Counted from the first letter of the stretch, positions 50,966 through 60,616 are shown. The stretch: DNA of 64,000 bases from Pararhizobium sp. (GCA_030655075.1 JAURWE010000034.1:1-64000), one strand, 5' to 3'. The notes: generated by a model not told the origin, from the sequence alone. Numbers and translations are program-made.

Positions 50966-52075
50966 ATGTATCGGGCATGGATTGCGAAGGATCTGAACCT
51001 CTGGGTGTCGAAGGGCCTTCTGGACGGGTCCACCGCTGAAACGCTGCTTCAGGAATATGACAGCCGCGAATCGAGTTTCAGCGTCGGAAAGGTTCTGATG
51101 ATTCTGGCAGCTTTGCTCGTCTCCACCGCAATCCTCATGCTGGTGGCCTCCAATTGGGAGGCCATTCCCCGTGTCGTGCGGCTCGGAACCATCGTCGGCC
51201 TGATCTGGGCCTTCTATCTGCTCGCCGGCTTTTGCCAGAAGCGTGGATCGACCGGGCTTGCCGCTGCCCTGATGATCCTCGGCACCATGTCCTTTGGCGG
51301 CGCCATTTCGCTTGTCGCCCAGATGTATCACCTGTCGGGCGACGCGGTCGACGCCATGCTCGTCTGGTTTGCCGGCGCCTGCATCGCCACGGTCCTGTTC
51401 CGCTCTGCAGCCTTGGCGACCCTGGCCGGCTTTCTCTCCTGGGCGGTGTTCTGGGCGGTTCTCGACGGTTCCAACTGGACCTCCCGCACCACCCCATACT
51501 TTTATGCGCTGCCTCTGCTGGCGGTCATCGTTATCGCGCTGGTGCGCTATACCGATGCCGGCCGCGCCCGTCATCTCGCCTATCTGTCGCTGATCGGCTG
51601 GTTGGGCTGGCTCTATATCGATATCGACCAGCCGATGCTGGCCGTCGCCTTCGTGGCTGGCGGCGCGCTCTGCTTCCTGGCCTCCAGCGTCAAGCAATCG
51701 CCGCTTTATCCTTATGCGATGGAAGCCGGTTCGGCGCCGGCCTTCTACAGTTTTGCCGTCGCCATTCTGGGTTTGGTGGCGCTCAATGTGGAGGTGGATG
51801 GCACGCGCGATACGATTGCAGTTGCGGCGGTGACCCTGGTGGCGGCGATCGGCGGCCTGTCGCTCGCCGGCCGCGTCAATGGCGCGGTGCGCTATCTTGC
51901 CTACACCGTCTTTGCCGGAGAAACGCTTTACCTCTGCTCCGAGACGATCGGCTCTATCATCGGTACATCCGGCTTCTTCCTGATCTCAGGCCTGTTCGTG
52001 GCATTTGCCGCCTGGCTTGTCATCCGGCTGGAAAAGCGCTTCGGGCCGACAGCCGCAGCAGGTCAGGAGGCCTGA
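50966..52075 (+). CDS. DUF2157 family membrane protein
   Basis: 369 aa from the ATG at 50966 (MYRAWIAKDLNLWVSKG; in-frame ATGs at 50948 and 50960 are alternatives). N-terminal cytoplasmic helix pair (1-45; LLDGSTAETLLQEYD) matching DUF2157, then about eleven membrane segments. Function unknown. The next gene (GDYXXLXY) starts one base after its stop; the two families travel together in many bacteria. Confidence 0.82.
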   Translation: MYRAWIAKDLNLWVSKGLLDGSTAETLLQEYDSRESSFSVGKVLMILAALLVSTAILMLVASNWEAIPRVVRLGTIVGLIWAFYLLAGFCQKRGSTGLAAALMILGTMSFGGAISLVAQMYHLSGDAVDAMLVWFAGACIATVLFRSAALATLAGFLSWAVFWAVLDGSNWTSRTTPYFYALPLLAVIVIALVRYTDAGRARHLAYLSLIGWLGWLYIDIDQPMLAVAFVAGGALCFLASSVKQSPLYPYAMEAGSAPAFYSFAVAILGLVALNVEVDGTRDTIAVAAVTLVAAIGGLSLAGRVNGAVRYLAYTVFAGETLYLCSETIGSIIGTSGFFLISGLFVAFAAWLVIRLEKRFGPTAAAGQEA

Positions 52076-52076
52076 G

Positions 52077-52661
52077 ATGAGAAAATCACCATTCGTCTCC
52101 CCGCTGGTTGCCGCCCTCATCATCGCAGCCCTGCAAACGGCTTTCCTTGGTTATATGGTCGAAAGCCGCGCCTCGATCCTGCGCAACGGCAGCGATGTGC
52201 TCCTGAAAACCGCGCCCGTCGATCCTCGTGATTTTCTGCGCGGCGATTATGTCATCCTGTCCTACGATGTCTCGACCATTCCGGTCGGCGTTGTGACCGG
52301 CGGTTATCCCGCCGAAACCGGTCCGGTCAAGCTTGCGGTCCGGCTGGAAAAGCAGGCAGACGGGTTCTGGGGCGTGACGGAGGCGTCCTTTGCGGACCTG
52401 CCGGCACGTGACGGCAGCGTCATCCTCAAGACGGCGGAATTCACCTTCTATCCGGTGGCCACGGGCGACCCTCAGCAGGTGCTCAATGTTCAATACGGCA
52501 TCGAGCGCTACTATGTGCCCGAGGGCGAGGGCAGGGTGCTGGAAGATGCCCGCAACCAGAATGCGCTTTCGGTCGCCGCCCGCGTCTCGGCCGCCGGGCA
52601 GGCGCAGATTCGCCAGATCAGCATCGACGGCAAGCCGATCTACGAGGAGCCGCTCTATTAA
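52077..52661 (+). CDS. GDYXXLXY domain protein
   Basis: 194 aa from the ATG at 52077, with AGGAGG 6 nt upstream. One N-terminal membrane segment (about 8-25). The family motif RGDYVILSYDV (56-66) names it, and VNVQY-like strands follow (LNVQYGIERYYVPEGEG). Probably periplasmic and mostly beta. Function unknown; presumably works with the DUF2157 partner. Confidence 0.85.
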   Translation: MRKSPFVSPLVAALIIAALQTAFLGYMVESRASILRNGSDVLLKTAPVDPRDFLRGDYVILSYDVSTIPVGVVTGGYPAETGPVKLAVRLEKQADGFWGVTEASFADLPARDGSVILKTAEFTFYPVATGDPQQVLNVQYGIERYYVPEGEGRVLEDARNQNALSVAARVSAAGQAQIRQISIDGKPIYEEPLY

Positions 52662-52742
52662 CGGCCAATAGGCCCCATTCTTGGCAGAAGGCAGCCGCCA
52701 GCCGTTGACCCCGCACCCTCGATATGACATATCGCGCCGATT

Positions 52743-52825
52743 GCGGATGTGGCGGAACTGGTAGACGCACCAGATTTAGGTTCTGGCGCCTTGGCGTGGG
52801 GGTTCGAGTCCCTCCATCCGCACCA
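52743..52825 (+). tRNA. tRNA-Leu (UAG)
   Basis: 83 nt including encoded CCA. Acceptor GCGGATG/CATCCGC, discriminator A. The anticodon stem CCAGA/TCTGG holds loop TTTAGGT, anticodon TAG. The long variable arm and GTTCGAGTCC T arm fit tRNA-Leu. Starts 81 bp after the GDYXXLXY gene. Confidence 0.97.
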
Positions 52826-53000
52826 ATACTTTCGCAGGGAGCGAAGGAGGTGTTCTGTGCCTGTCGGCAAGGGACACGCCGTGCTTCTTGCACAGGCCAT
52901 GAAATTGCGTACAGCCACTCCCGGAAACATGGGTCCGGTGCAGTGCTCATTGAAACAATTGTCGGTTCGAGCACCGCCGACGTGAAGTGAAGGTATGAAC

Positions 53001-54482
53001 ATGCAGGTTATCGAAACGCTCGCTGACGGTTTGAAGCGCGAACTCAAGGTCGTCATTCCCGCCAAGGACATGCAGGCACGCATGAACGAGCGCCTGGCTG
53101 ATGCCAAGGACAAGGTTCGCATCAACGGTTTCCGTCCCGGCAAAGTGCCGATGGCACACCTGAAGAAGATGTATGGCAAGTCGATCATGGCCGAGCTCGT
53201 CAATGAGCTGGTTCGCGACAAGCCGACCGAAATCCTGTCCGGGCGCGGCGAAAAGTCGGCAACGCAGCCGGAAATCGCCATGACCGAAGACGAGGCCGAA
53301 GCCGAAAAGATCCTGTCGGCGGAAGCCGATTTCGAATTCACCGTCGCCTATGAAGTGATCCCGTCGATCACGCTCAAGGACGTCAGCGGCATCAAGGTCG
53401 TTCGCGAAGTCGTCGACGTTGAAGAATCCGAAGTCACCGAGCAGATCATGCGCATCGCCGAAAGCGCGCGCACCTATGAAACCAAGAAGGGCAAGGCCGC
53501 CAACGGCGACCGCGTCACCATCGATTACCTCGGCAAGGTTGACGGCGAAGCCTTCGACGGCGGCAAGGACAGCGATGCGGAGCTGGTTCTCGGTTCCAAC
53601 CGCTTCATCCCCGGCTTTGAAGAGCAGCTGGTCGGCCTGAAAGCCGGCGACGAGAAGGTCATCACGGTTACCTTCCCGGCCGAATATCCGGCGGCAAACC
53701 TTGCCGGCAAGGAAGCCACCTTCGACATCAGCGTCAAGGATGTTGCTGCCGCTGCCGACATCGAGATCAACGACGACCTCGCCACCAAGCTCGGCCTGGA
53801 ATCGGCTGATAAGCTCAAGGAAGTCGTTCGCGGCCAGATCGAACAGCAGTTCCATGGCATGACCCGCCAGAAGGTCAAGCGTCAGATCCTCGACCAGCTC
53901 GACGACATGTACCAGTTCGACACTCCGCAACGCCTCGTCGATGCCGAGTTCGAAAACATCTGGCGCCAGATCAACACCGACCTGTCGCAGGCCGGCAAGA
54001 CGTTCGCCGACGAAGACACGACCGAAGAAGAAGCCCGCGGCGAATACCGCAAGCTGGCTGAACGCCGCGTCCGTCTCGGCCTCGTTCTCTCGGAAATCGG
54101 CGAAAAGGCCGGCGTCCAGGTGAGCGACGAGGAAATGCAGCGTTCGCTCTATGAACAGCTTCGCCAGTTTCCCGGTCAGGAAAAGGAAATCCTCGACTAC
54201 TTCCAGAAGACCCCGGGCGCTGCCGCTTCGCTACGCGCGCCGATCTTCGAAGAAAAGGTCGTCGATCACCTCCTGTCGGAAGTCTCCGTCACTGACAAGA
54301 CCGTCAGCAAGGAAGAGCTGATGGCCGACGACGAAGACGGCGACGACGCAAAGGCCGACAAAAAGAAGGCCGCGCCGAAGAAGAAGGCCGCTGCCAAGGC
54401 TGACGCTGCTGAAGGCGAAGAAGCCGAAGCACCGAAGAAGAAGGCACCTGCCAAGAAGAAGGCCGCCGACAGCGCCGAATAA
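53001..54482 (+). CDS. tig: Trigger factor (ribosome-associated chaperone, PPIase)
   Basis: 493 aa from the ATG at 53001 (GAAGG 7 nt upstream; the ATG at 52995 is too close to it). Ribosome-binding domain (1-about 145) with the signature INGFRPGKVPMAHLKK (39-54), FKBP-type PPIase (about 160-245; GDRVTIDYLGKVDG, NRFIPGFEEQLVG), and a helical C-terminal domain (about 250-435). A Lys/Ala-rich tail (after 440, KKKAAPKKKAAAK and similar) extends it. Tig binds nascent chains at the exit tunnel. Confidence 0.96.
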   Translation: MQVIETLADGLKRELKVVIPAKDMQARMNERLADAKDKVRINGFRPGKVPMAHLKKMYGKSIMAELVNELVRDKPTEILSGRGEKSATQPEIAMTEDEAEAEKILSAEADFEFTVAYEVIPSITLKDVSGIKVVREVVDVEESEVTEQIMRIAESARTYETKKGKAANGDRVTIDYLGKVDGEAFDGGKDSDAELVLGSNRFIPGFEEQLVGLKAGDEKVITVTFPAEYPAANLAGKEATFDISVKDVAAAADIEINDDLATKLGLESADKLKEVVRGQIEQQFHGMTRQKVKRQILDQLDDMYQFDTPQRLVDAEFENIWRQINTDLSQAGKTFADEDTTEEEARGEYRKLAERRVRLGLVLSEIGEKAGVQVSDEEMQRSLYEQLRQFPGQEKEILDYFQKTPGAAASLRAPIFEEKVVDHLLSEVSVTDKTVSKEELMADDEDGDDAKADKKKAAPKKKAAAKADAAEGEEAEAPKKKAPAKKKAADSAE

Positions 54483-54507
54483 GCGTTCGGTCAATACAGT
54501 TTGAAAA

Positions 54508-54536
54508 AGCCGCCCTTCGGGGCGGCTATTTTATTT
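54508..54536 (+). terminator. Rho-independent terminator of tig
   Basis: Stem GCCGCCC/GGGCGGC (54509-54526) with a stable TTCG loop, plus a flanking A-T pair, followed by ATTTTATTTT. It reaches the stop of the convergent gene at 55088-54531. Confidence 0.88.
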
Positions 54537-55088
54537 TGCAGCCAGGAGATTGCGGCAGGATTTCTTTGTTTCTTCATCGCCTGCGAACATAGTCAGGCAC
54601 AATTGGACCTTGTTCAGTTTGACTTCGATCTCACTGTGTTCAAGTTTCTTGCGTTCGGCATCGGCAATGCTCCCTTGTTCGCTGTAGAGCGACACGGTTC
54701 GAACGTTTGCCGCATAATAAGCGCCGAAAGCGCTGGAAATGACCAAAGCGCACAAAGTCGCCGGAAGTGACGCCGTTTCTACCGGGTGGTCGGTAGATTC
54801 TCGTTTGCCAAAAAAGTACACGGTGAAACCAGAAATGAGAGTAATGCTGGCTGGCAACATCGCCGCCACCACCGGCTCCTTGCTTGCACCGGTAAAAATA
54901 CCCAGAAACATCCCGATGCAGCCAAACGCAACGATCTTACCGTAGCTGCCTGGTGCAACGCGATTCGACCATTTTCGCAGGGGTAACGTCGCAAGCAGCA
55001 GAACGGCGAATGGCAGGATACCGAAAATCAGACCATTGAGGACGCCGCCGAACCAGAGTTGTGCCGAAAGGCCGAGTTTGTCCGCCAT
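54531..55088 (-). CDS. Hypothetical membrane protein (two-gene cassette, second gene)
   Basis: 185 aa. Three to four membrane segments (about 10-36, 50-70, 75-95, 108-125), then a cytoplasmic or periplasmic helical tail (135-185; EQGSIADAERKKLEHSEIEVKLNKVQLC) with two cysteines. No known domain. Its ATG follows the stop of the upstream gene with no gap (TAGATG), so it is co-transcribed with it. The DNA is less GC-rich than the neighbours (29 of 60 in 54781-54840), which suggests acquisition from elsewhere. Confidence 0.6.
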   Translation of the reverse strand: MADKLGLSAQLWFGGVLNGLIFGILPFAVLLLATLPLRKWSNRVAPGSYGKIVAFGCIGMFLGIFTGASKEPVVAAMLPASITLISGFTVYFFGKRESTDHPVETASLPATLCALVISSAFGAYYAANVRTVSLYSEQGSIADAERKKLEHSEIEVKLNKVQLCLTMFAGDEETKKSCRNLLAAK

Positions 55089-55496
55089 CTACGGCTCAAT
55101 GCTCTGGAGCGAGGTTTTATCGTCGCCGATCCCGGTTCGGTAGACCTCGATTGCAGCCTTGTAATCTTCGGGATTCGGGATCTTTGCCAGGTTTTGTTCC
55201 GACCATTGCCGATAGTCCTCGAGGTTTACCCGTCGCAGTTCCAGTTGCTGTTTGATGACACCGAGATCGGTGGGAGAAATATTTTCCGGTATTATGACGA
55301 CGTGCGACCCTGGTGTCAGCTTCAGAGTTGCCAGCTTGGCAAAATCCGGTGGTTTGCAAAGCCAGCCACCCACACCGACGCCCGTGCCGTCTCCGTCGGG
55401 AGGACAAACGACGAGCTTGGTCTTAGGGTCCAGATAGCACGCTGCATATGCGCAGGATGAATGGAGCAATGTCAATATAACGAGAAGTGAACGCAT
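55089..55496 (-). CDS. Hypothetical exported protein (two-gene cassette, first gene)
   Basis: 135 aa from the ATG at 55496, 6 nt after GGAGG. Signal peptide MRSLLVILTLLHSSCAYA (1-18) followed by a mature domain of about 117 residues with three cysteines (CYLDPKTKLVVCPP and WLCKPP) that may form disulphides. No domain recognised. First gene of a two-gene unit between tig and sthA, stop and start of the partner gene abutting. Function unknown. Confidence 0.6.
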   Translation of the reverse strand: MRSLLVILTLLHSSCAYAACYLDPKTKLVVCPPDGDGTGVGVGGWLCKPPDFAKLATLKLTPGSHVVIIPENISPTDLGVIKQQLELRRVNLEDYRQWSEQNLAKIPNPEDYKAAIEVYRTGIGDDKTSLQSIEP

Positions 55497-55573
55497 ACAG
55501 TCCTCCGCATGCTCCATATGGTTGCATAAGAGGACGCCATACCGGGTCTGTCAAGAGCCCCACATTGCCGTGT

Positions 55574-56971
55574 TTACTTCGGGTCGCCCATGCGATTGGA
55601 CGCGTCAAGGCCGGCGATTTTGTAAGCTTCGGCGAGTGTTGGGTAGTTGAAGGTGTTTTCAACAAAGTATTCGACCGTGCCCTTGAGGTTGAGAACCGCC
55701 TGGCCGATGTGGACAAGCTCGGTGGCGCCTTCGCCGACGATGTGCACGCCGAGCAGCCTGCGCGTCTTCATCGAGAAGATCATCTTCAGCAGGCCGGAAT
55801 CCAGCCCCATGATGTGGCCGCGCGAGGTTTCGCGGAAGCGGGCAATGCCGCATTCGTAGGCGATGCCCCGTTCCTTGACCTCTTCCTCCGTCAGGCCGCA
55901 GGTCGAGATTTCCGGCACGGCGTAGATGCCGTAGGGGAAGAATTTCGGCGGTTCCTTGGCAATGGCGCCGACAGCGACGCGGGCGGCGATGCGGCCCTGT
56001 TCCATCGATGTCGAGGCAAGGCTCGGAAAGCCGACGACGTCGCCGGCCGCATAGATGTTCGGCACGCTGGTCTGGAACGTTTCGGGATTGATGCTCAGGC
56101 GACCGCGGCTGTCGGCCGATAGGCCGGCTGCTTCGAGGTTGAGCGAATCGGTGGCGCCCATGCGGCCGGCGGCAAACAGCACCATTTCGCAGATCACCAC
56201 GCGGCCGTTGTCGAGCGTGATCGAGCACTTGCCATCCGGCGTCTTTTCGACCTTGTCGGCCTTCTGGCCGAGCATCAGCTTCATGTTGCGGTCGCGCAGC
56301 TGATAGGAAAAGTCTTCGACGATTTCCTTGTCGATGAAATCGAGCATGGTCGATTTCGGATCGATCAGGGTCACCTGCGTGTCGAGTGCGCTGAAGATGG
56401 TCGCGTATTCGATGCCGATGACGCCGGCACCGATGACGGCCATGGAGCGGGGCAGGTTGGTGATCTCCAGAAGCTCGTCGCTGTCGAGGATCGAGGTGCC
56501 GTCGAAGGGAATGTAATCCGGGCGGAATGGCTTGGTGCCCACCGCAAGCAGGATGCTGGTCGCCGTGACCGGAATGATTTCGCCGTCATCCTTGGTGATT
56601 TCAAGCGTCTGCGGGTTGAGAAAACGCGCCTTGCCGCGGATGGAGGTCACCCGGTTGCGGGCAAACTGATGTTCCAGCACATCGACTTCGTGGTCGAGCG
56701 TGATCAGCAGGCGGCGGCGCAAATCATCCGCATTGATTTCCTGCTTGACTCGGTAGGCGCGGCCGTAAAAGCCGCGTTCGCGCCAACCCGATAGATTGAG
56801 CGCCGTTTCACGCAGCGTTTTCGACGGGATCGTCCCCGTATGGACCGAGACGCCACCGACCCGTTTGCCCTGCTCGACAACGAGAACTTTGCTGCCGAGC
56901 TTGGCAGCCTGAATTGCGCCCCGGCGGCCTGCGGGACCGCTGCCGACAACCACGAGATCGTACTGGTTCAT
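55574..56971 (-). CDS. sthA: Soluble (Si-specific) pyridine nucleotide transhydrogenase
   Basis: 465 aa FAD enzyme exchanging hydride between NADPH and NAD+. FAD motif VVVGSGPAG (7-15), second dinucleotide motif IGAGVIGIEYATIF. It is related to lipoamide dehydrogenase, but the redox CxxxxC is missing (GGVSVHTGTIPSKTLRE, 39-55), which separates SthA from disulphide reductases. Length and motifs are standard. Confidence 0.93.
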   Translation of the reverse strand: MNQYDLVVVGSGPAGRRGAIQAAKLGSKVLVVEQGKRVGGVSVHTGTIPSKTLRETALNLSGWRERGFYGRAYRVKQEINADDLRRRLLITLDHEVDVLEHQFARNRVTSIRGKARFLNPQTLEITKDDGEIIPVTATSILLAVGTKPFRPDYIPFDGTSILDSDELLEITNLPRSMAVIGAGVIGIEYATIFSALDTQVTLIDPKSTMLDFIDKEIVEDFSYQLRDRNMKLMLGQKADKVEKTPDGKCSITLDNGRVVICEMVLFAAGRMGATDSLNLEAAGLSADSRGRLSINPETFQTSVPNIYAAGDVVGFPSLASTSMEQGRIAARVAVGAIAKEPPKFFPYGIYAVPEISTCGLTEEEVKERGIAYECGIARFRETSRGHIMGLDSGLLKMIFSMKTRRLLGVHIVGEGATELVHIGQAVLNLKGTVEYFVENTFNYPTLAEAYKIAGLDASNRMGDPK

Positions 56972-57169
56972 AAGGTTTCCCGAGTGTGAGAGAATCGTTG
57001 TGCGATGCAGTAAATTTTCACCCAGATGCGTCTATATCGTCAATTGCACAGTTTGATAACGGCGATTGACTGGCAAGATTTCCGCTAGATGCTTATTTTC
57101 TGATTTGCGCATACTATCCACGCAGGAGTGCCGGTTGCAAGACCATCCGGCGGGCAGGAGGAGATTGAT

Positions 57170-58216
57170 ATGACGCTACATCACAGGCAAGAGTCGGAAG
57201 ATCAGAGCGAGACATCAACCCTGCAGGCCCTCAAGCCCGCAAGCCGGCCCGGCGTCATTGCCGCCGCCGTCTACCAGAATGGCCAGCGCATCGCCGACAT
57301 CCAGATCGAGGAAGCCGGCAAATGGCGAACGCGCGAAAACGTCGTCATCTGGATCGGCCTGCACGAACCGGACGAGGCGCTGCTGCGCCAGGTGCAGGCG
57401 GAGTTCGGTCTGCACGATCTGGCCATCGAGGATGCCGGACAGGCGCATCAGCGGCCGAAGCTGGAGATCTACGGCGAATCGATCTTTGTCGTCGCCCGCA
57501 CCGCCCACATGAAGGGCGACGAGATCGTCTTTGGCGAAACCCATCTGTTCGTCGGCCGCGGCTATGTCGTCTCGGTCCGCCACGGGCCGTCGACCTCCTA
57601 CAATCTCGTGCGCCAGCGCTGCGAGGCGTCACCCACGGCACTGGCCCATGGTGAAAACTACATTCTCTATTCGATCCTCGATTTCATCGTCGACAACTAC
57701 GTGCCGGTGATCGAGGCAATTCACGAGGAAATCGAAAACCTCGAGGAGCGCGTGCTGCGCGAGCGGCTCGACAAGCAGGACGTCGAGCGGCTCTATCTGT
57801 TGCGGCGCAGCCTGCTGCGGCTGCGCAATGCCGTCGTGCCACTGGTCGATGTCTGCCGGCGGCATGAACATCTCGATCTGCCCGGCATGGATGCCGCTCT
57901 TCACAACCTGTTCCGCGATGTCACAGACCATGTGCGCCGCGTTCAGGAAGACATCGATACGCTGCGCGAGGTTCTGGCCTTTACCTTCGAGGCCAGCCTG
58001 ATGATCGGCCAGTCGGAACAGAACGAAATCTCCCGCAAGCTGGCCTCCTGGGCGGCCATTCTGGCCGTGCCGACGGCGGTTGCCGGCATTTACGGCATGA
58101 ACTTCGAAAGCATGCCGGAGCTGAAGCTGCCCTACGCCTACTTCTTCGTCCTCGGCTTCATCATCATCGTCTGCACGACGCTGTTCCGCCTGTTCCGACG
58201 TTCGAAGTGGATTTAA
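57170..58216 (+). CDS. corA: CorA-family magnesium/divalent cation channel
   Basis: 348 aa from the ATG at 57170 (GGAGGAG 7 nt upstream; a longer frame to 57128 has none). Large N-terminal cytoplasmic domain (about 1-285) and two C-terminal membrane helices. The pore motif GMN is present (YGMNFES, about 310-316) in the loop between the helices. Second Mg2+ system in the window with mgtE (14479). Convergent with radC. Confidence 0.95.
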   Translation: MTLHHRQESEDQSETSTLQALKPASRPGVIAAAVYQNGQRIADIQIEEAGKWRTRENVVIWIGLHEPDEALLRQVQAEFGLHDLAIEDAGQAHQRPKLEIYGESIFVVARTAHMKGDEIVFGETHLFVGRGYVVSVRHGPSTSYNLVRQRCEASPTALAHGENYILYSILDFIVDNYVPVIEAIHEEIENLEERVLRERLDKQDVERLYLLRRSLLRLRNAVVPLVDVCRRHEHLDLPGMDAALHNLFRDVTDHVRRVQEDIDTLREVLAFTFEASLMIGQSEQNEISRKLASWAAILAVPTAVAGIYGMNFESMPELKLPYAYFFVLGFIIIVCTTLFRLFRRSKWI

Positions 58217-58229
58217 CCCGAACACCGCA

Positions 58230-59018
58230 TCAGATCAGCCGTAAACCCTTCAGGCTGGCGTGCCCATCCTTGCCGATGATGATGTGGTCGTGCACCGTGA
58301 TCCCGAGTGGTTTTGCCGTGTCGATGATCATCTTGGTCATGTCGATGTCGGCGCGCGAGGGCGTAGGATCGCCGGACGGATGATTGTGGACGAGGATGAG
58401 CGCCGTGGCTGAAAGATCGAGCGCCCGCTTCACCACCTCGCGTGGATAGACCGGCGTGTGATCGACCGTGCCGCGCTGCTGCACTTCATCGGCAATCAGG
58501 GCGTTGCGCTTGTCGAGAAACAGGATGCGGAACTGTTCGCGCGTTTCATAGGCCATCGCCGCATGGCAGTAGTCGATCACCGAAGACCAGGACGCCAGCA
58601 CCTGCTTGCCCTGCAGGTCGCTTTTCAGCATCCGGTGCGCCACGGTGGCGACGAGCTTCAGGTCGAGCGCCACGGCCTCGCCAACGCCCTTGACCTCCTG
58701 CAGCAGCGAGGGTTCTGCACCAAACACGCCGGCCAACGAACCGAAACGATCCAGCAGCGCCTTGGCGATCGGTTTGGTATCGCGGCGCGGAATGAGACGG
58801 AAGAGCAGAAGCTCGAGAATTTCGTAGTCGGCCAGCGCCGTGTCGCCATGATCGCGATAGCGGACCCGCAAGCGTTCGCGATGGCCGTGATAATGCGCCT
58901 CGTCGGCCGGCTTGACGGCGTTGGGCCGCGTCAGCTTTGCCGGTGTCTCTGCGAAAAAACCACGCTCGTCTGCCGGATCCGGCGCACCGTCAGCAGATAA
59001 GAAGGGTGGCTTGGTCAT
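58230..59018 (-). CDS. radC: RadC family JAB1/MPN protein
   Basis: 262 aa. HhH-like N-terminal part (GSLAGVFGAEPSLLQEVKGVGEA) and a C-terminal JAMM metalloprotease-like domain with LVHNHPSGDPTPSRADID (about 209-226). The name comes from an old, now doubtful, repair role; its biochemical function is unknown. Starts 8 bp after the map stop, last gene of the phaC-sfsA-map-radC cluster. Confidence 0.93.
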   Translation of the reverse strand: MTKPPFLSADGAPDPADERGFFAETPAKLTRPNAVKPADEAHYHGHRERLRVRYRDHGDTALADYEILELLLFRLIPRRDTKPIAKALLDRFGSLAGVFGAEPSLLQEVKGVGEAVALDLKLVATVAHRMLKSDLQGKQVLASWSSVIDYCHAAMAYETREQFRILFLDKRNALIADEVQQRGTVDHTPVYPREVVKRALDLSATALILVHNHPSGDPTPSRADIDMTKMIIDTAKPLGITVHDHIIIGKDGHASLKGLRLI

Positions 59019-59026
59019 CAGCTATC

Positions 59027-59854
59027 TCAATCCGGCAGACCGGGACGGTCGAGGCCGCCGGGAGACAGGGTGAAGATCTCGCAGCCGGTATCGGTGACAC
59101 CGACCGTGTGTTCGTATTGCGCCGACAGCGACCGGTCGCGGGTAACGGCCGTCCAGCCGTCGGACAGCACTTTCACATGCGGCCGTCCGAGATTGATCAT
59201 CGGCTCGATGGTGAAGATCATGCCCGGCCGCATTTCCGGACCTTCATTGGCGCGGCCGTAATGGAGAATGTTCGGGGCATCGTGGAAAAGCCGGCCAACG
59301 CCGTGGCCGCAGAAGTCGCGTACGACAGAACAGCGCTCGGCCTCGGCATAGACCTGGATGGCTTCGCCGATCGCTCCGGTCTTGGCGCCCGGCTTGACCG
59401 CAGCGATGCCGCGCATCAGGCATTCATGCGTCACTTCGAGCAGGCGTTCAGCCGCGCGCTTGATCTCGCCGACCGGGTACATCCGGCTCGAATCGCCGTG
59501 CCAGCCGTCGAGAATATAGGTGACGTCGATGTTGACGACATCGCCTTCGCGCAGCGGCTTGTCGTTGGGAATGCCGTGACAGACGACGTGGTTGATCGAG
59601 GTGCAGGAGGATTTGGTATAACCGCGATAGTTCAGCGTCGCCGGCATCGCGCCGTGATCCATGCCGAATTCGAAAACGAAGCGGTCGATGGCGTCGGTGA
59701 CGACGCCGGGCTTGACCATCGGATACAGTTCATCGAGGCACTTGGCCGTGAGCTGGCAGGCCTTGCGCATTCCCTCGAAGCTGGCCTCGTCATAAAGACG
59801 GATCACGCCTGTGTTCTTGTAGGGCGCGGCAGCGGCCTCGATGTAGGTAACCAT
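59027..59854 (-). CDS. map: Type I methionine aminopeptidase
   Basis: 275 aa. Removes N-terminal Met from nascent proteins. The metal ligand segments are present: NIDVTYILDGWHGDSSRMY (about 108-126, both Asp), FCGHGVGRLFHD (His), FTIEPM (Glu), and the C-terminal RSLSAQYEHTVGVT (Glu). Start at 59854 (GAGAG upstream). Gene order sfsA-map-radC with 8-30 bp gaps suggests one transcript. Confidence 0.95.
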   Translation of the reverse strand: MVTYIEAAAAPYKNTGVIRLYDEASFEGMRKACQLTAKCLDELYPMVKPGVVTDAIDRFVFEFGMDHGAMPATLNYRGYTKSSCTSINHVVCHGIPNDKPLREGDVVNIDVTYILDGWHGDSSRMYPVGEIKRAAERLLEVTHECLMRGIAAVKPGAKTGAIGEAIQVYAEAERCSVVRDFCGHGVGRLFHDAPNILHYGRANEGPEMRPGMIFTIEPMINLGRPHVKVLSDGWTAVTRDRSLSAQYEHTVGVTDTGCEIFTLSPGGLDRPGLPD

Positions 59855-59884
59855 GGCAGAACTCTCACTGATATGACGATCCTG

Positions 59885-60604
59885 TCATAGATCAGGCAGG
59901 CCCGGTTCGTCCATCCGTATCGCTCCGGCAGGCCGAATTTCGAGCGGCGTCACAAGGCATTTGACCGCATAGGCTTCGACACCACGCGTGCGGGCACGGC
60001 GGTAGGCGCGGCCGTAGGCCGGGTCGAGATCGTCGCAGATCCGCAGGCTGTCGCAGTCGTGCCGCTGGATAAGGTAGATCATCGCCGCCCGGTGACCCGC
60101 CTCGACCATGTCGCCCATCTCTTCGAGATGTTTGGCGCCACGCTCCGTGACGCTGTCGGGAAACTCGGCGAGGCCGGGTTGCCGGGAAAAATGCACATTC
60201 TTCACCTCGACATAGACCGTCTGCAGTCCGGCTCCCGAGAGCAGTATGTCGATGCGCGAGTTGCGGCCGTATTTCTGCTCGCGGCGCAGCTCCGGATAGG
60301 ATGCGAAATCCGACACTTGTCCAAACCGGATGGCTTCCTCGGCGAGACGGTTCGGCAGGCCGGTGTTGATGCCGACCATCTCGCCATCGACCTCGACCAT
60401 CTCCAGCCGGCTGCGAAATTTGCGCATAGGCCCGTCATGATCGGAAAACCAGATGCGCAAGCCCGGCGCCGTCAACCCGCGCATCGAGCCGGTGTTGGGG
60501 CACGAGCCGGTGATAGTGTTGCCATCGTCAAGAATGGCATCGAACAGGAAACGCTTGTAGCGCTGCACAAGCGTGGCAGAGGTGAGGGGCGGATCAAACA
60601 GCAT
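59885..60604 (-). CDS. sfsA: SfsA family DNA-binding / sugar fermentation stimulation protein homologue
   Basis: 239 aa. KRYKRFLFDAILDDG start, CPNTGSMRGL (about 35-44) and YVEVKNVHFSRQPGLAEFPDSVTERG (read about 131-156) match SfsA, including the nuclease-like Asp/Glu-x-Lys core. Role in sugar metabolism or as a nuclease is uncertain. 12 bp after phaC and 30 bp before map. Confidence 0.92.
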   Translation of the reverse strand: MLFDPPLTSATLVQRYKRFLFDAILDDGNTITGSCPNTGSMRGLTAPGLRIWFSDHDGPMRKFRSRLEMVEVDGEMVGINTGLPNRLAEEAIRFGQVSDFASYPELRREQKYGRNSRIDILLSGAGLQTVYVEVKNVHFSRQPGLAEFPDSVTERGAKHLEEMGDMVEAGHRAAMIYLIQRHDCDSLRICDDLDPAYGRAYRRARTRGVEAYAVKCLVTPLEIRPAGAIRMDEPGLPDL

Positions 60605-60616
60605 TGGGGCGATGGA

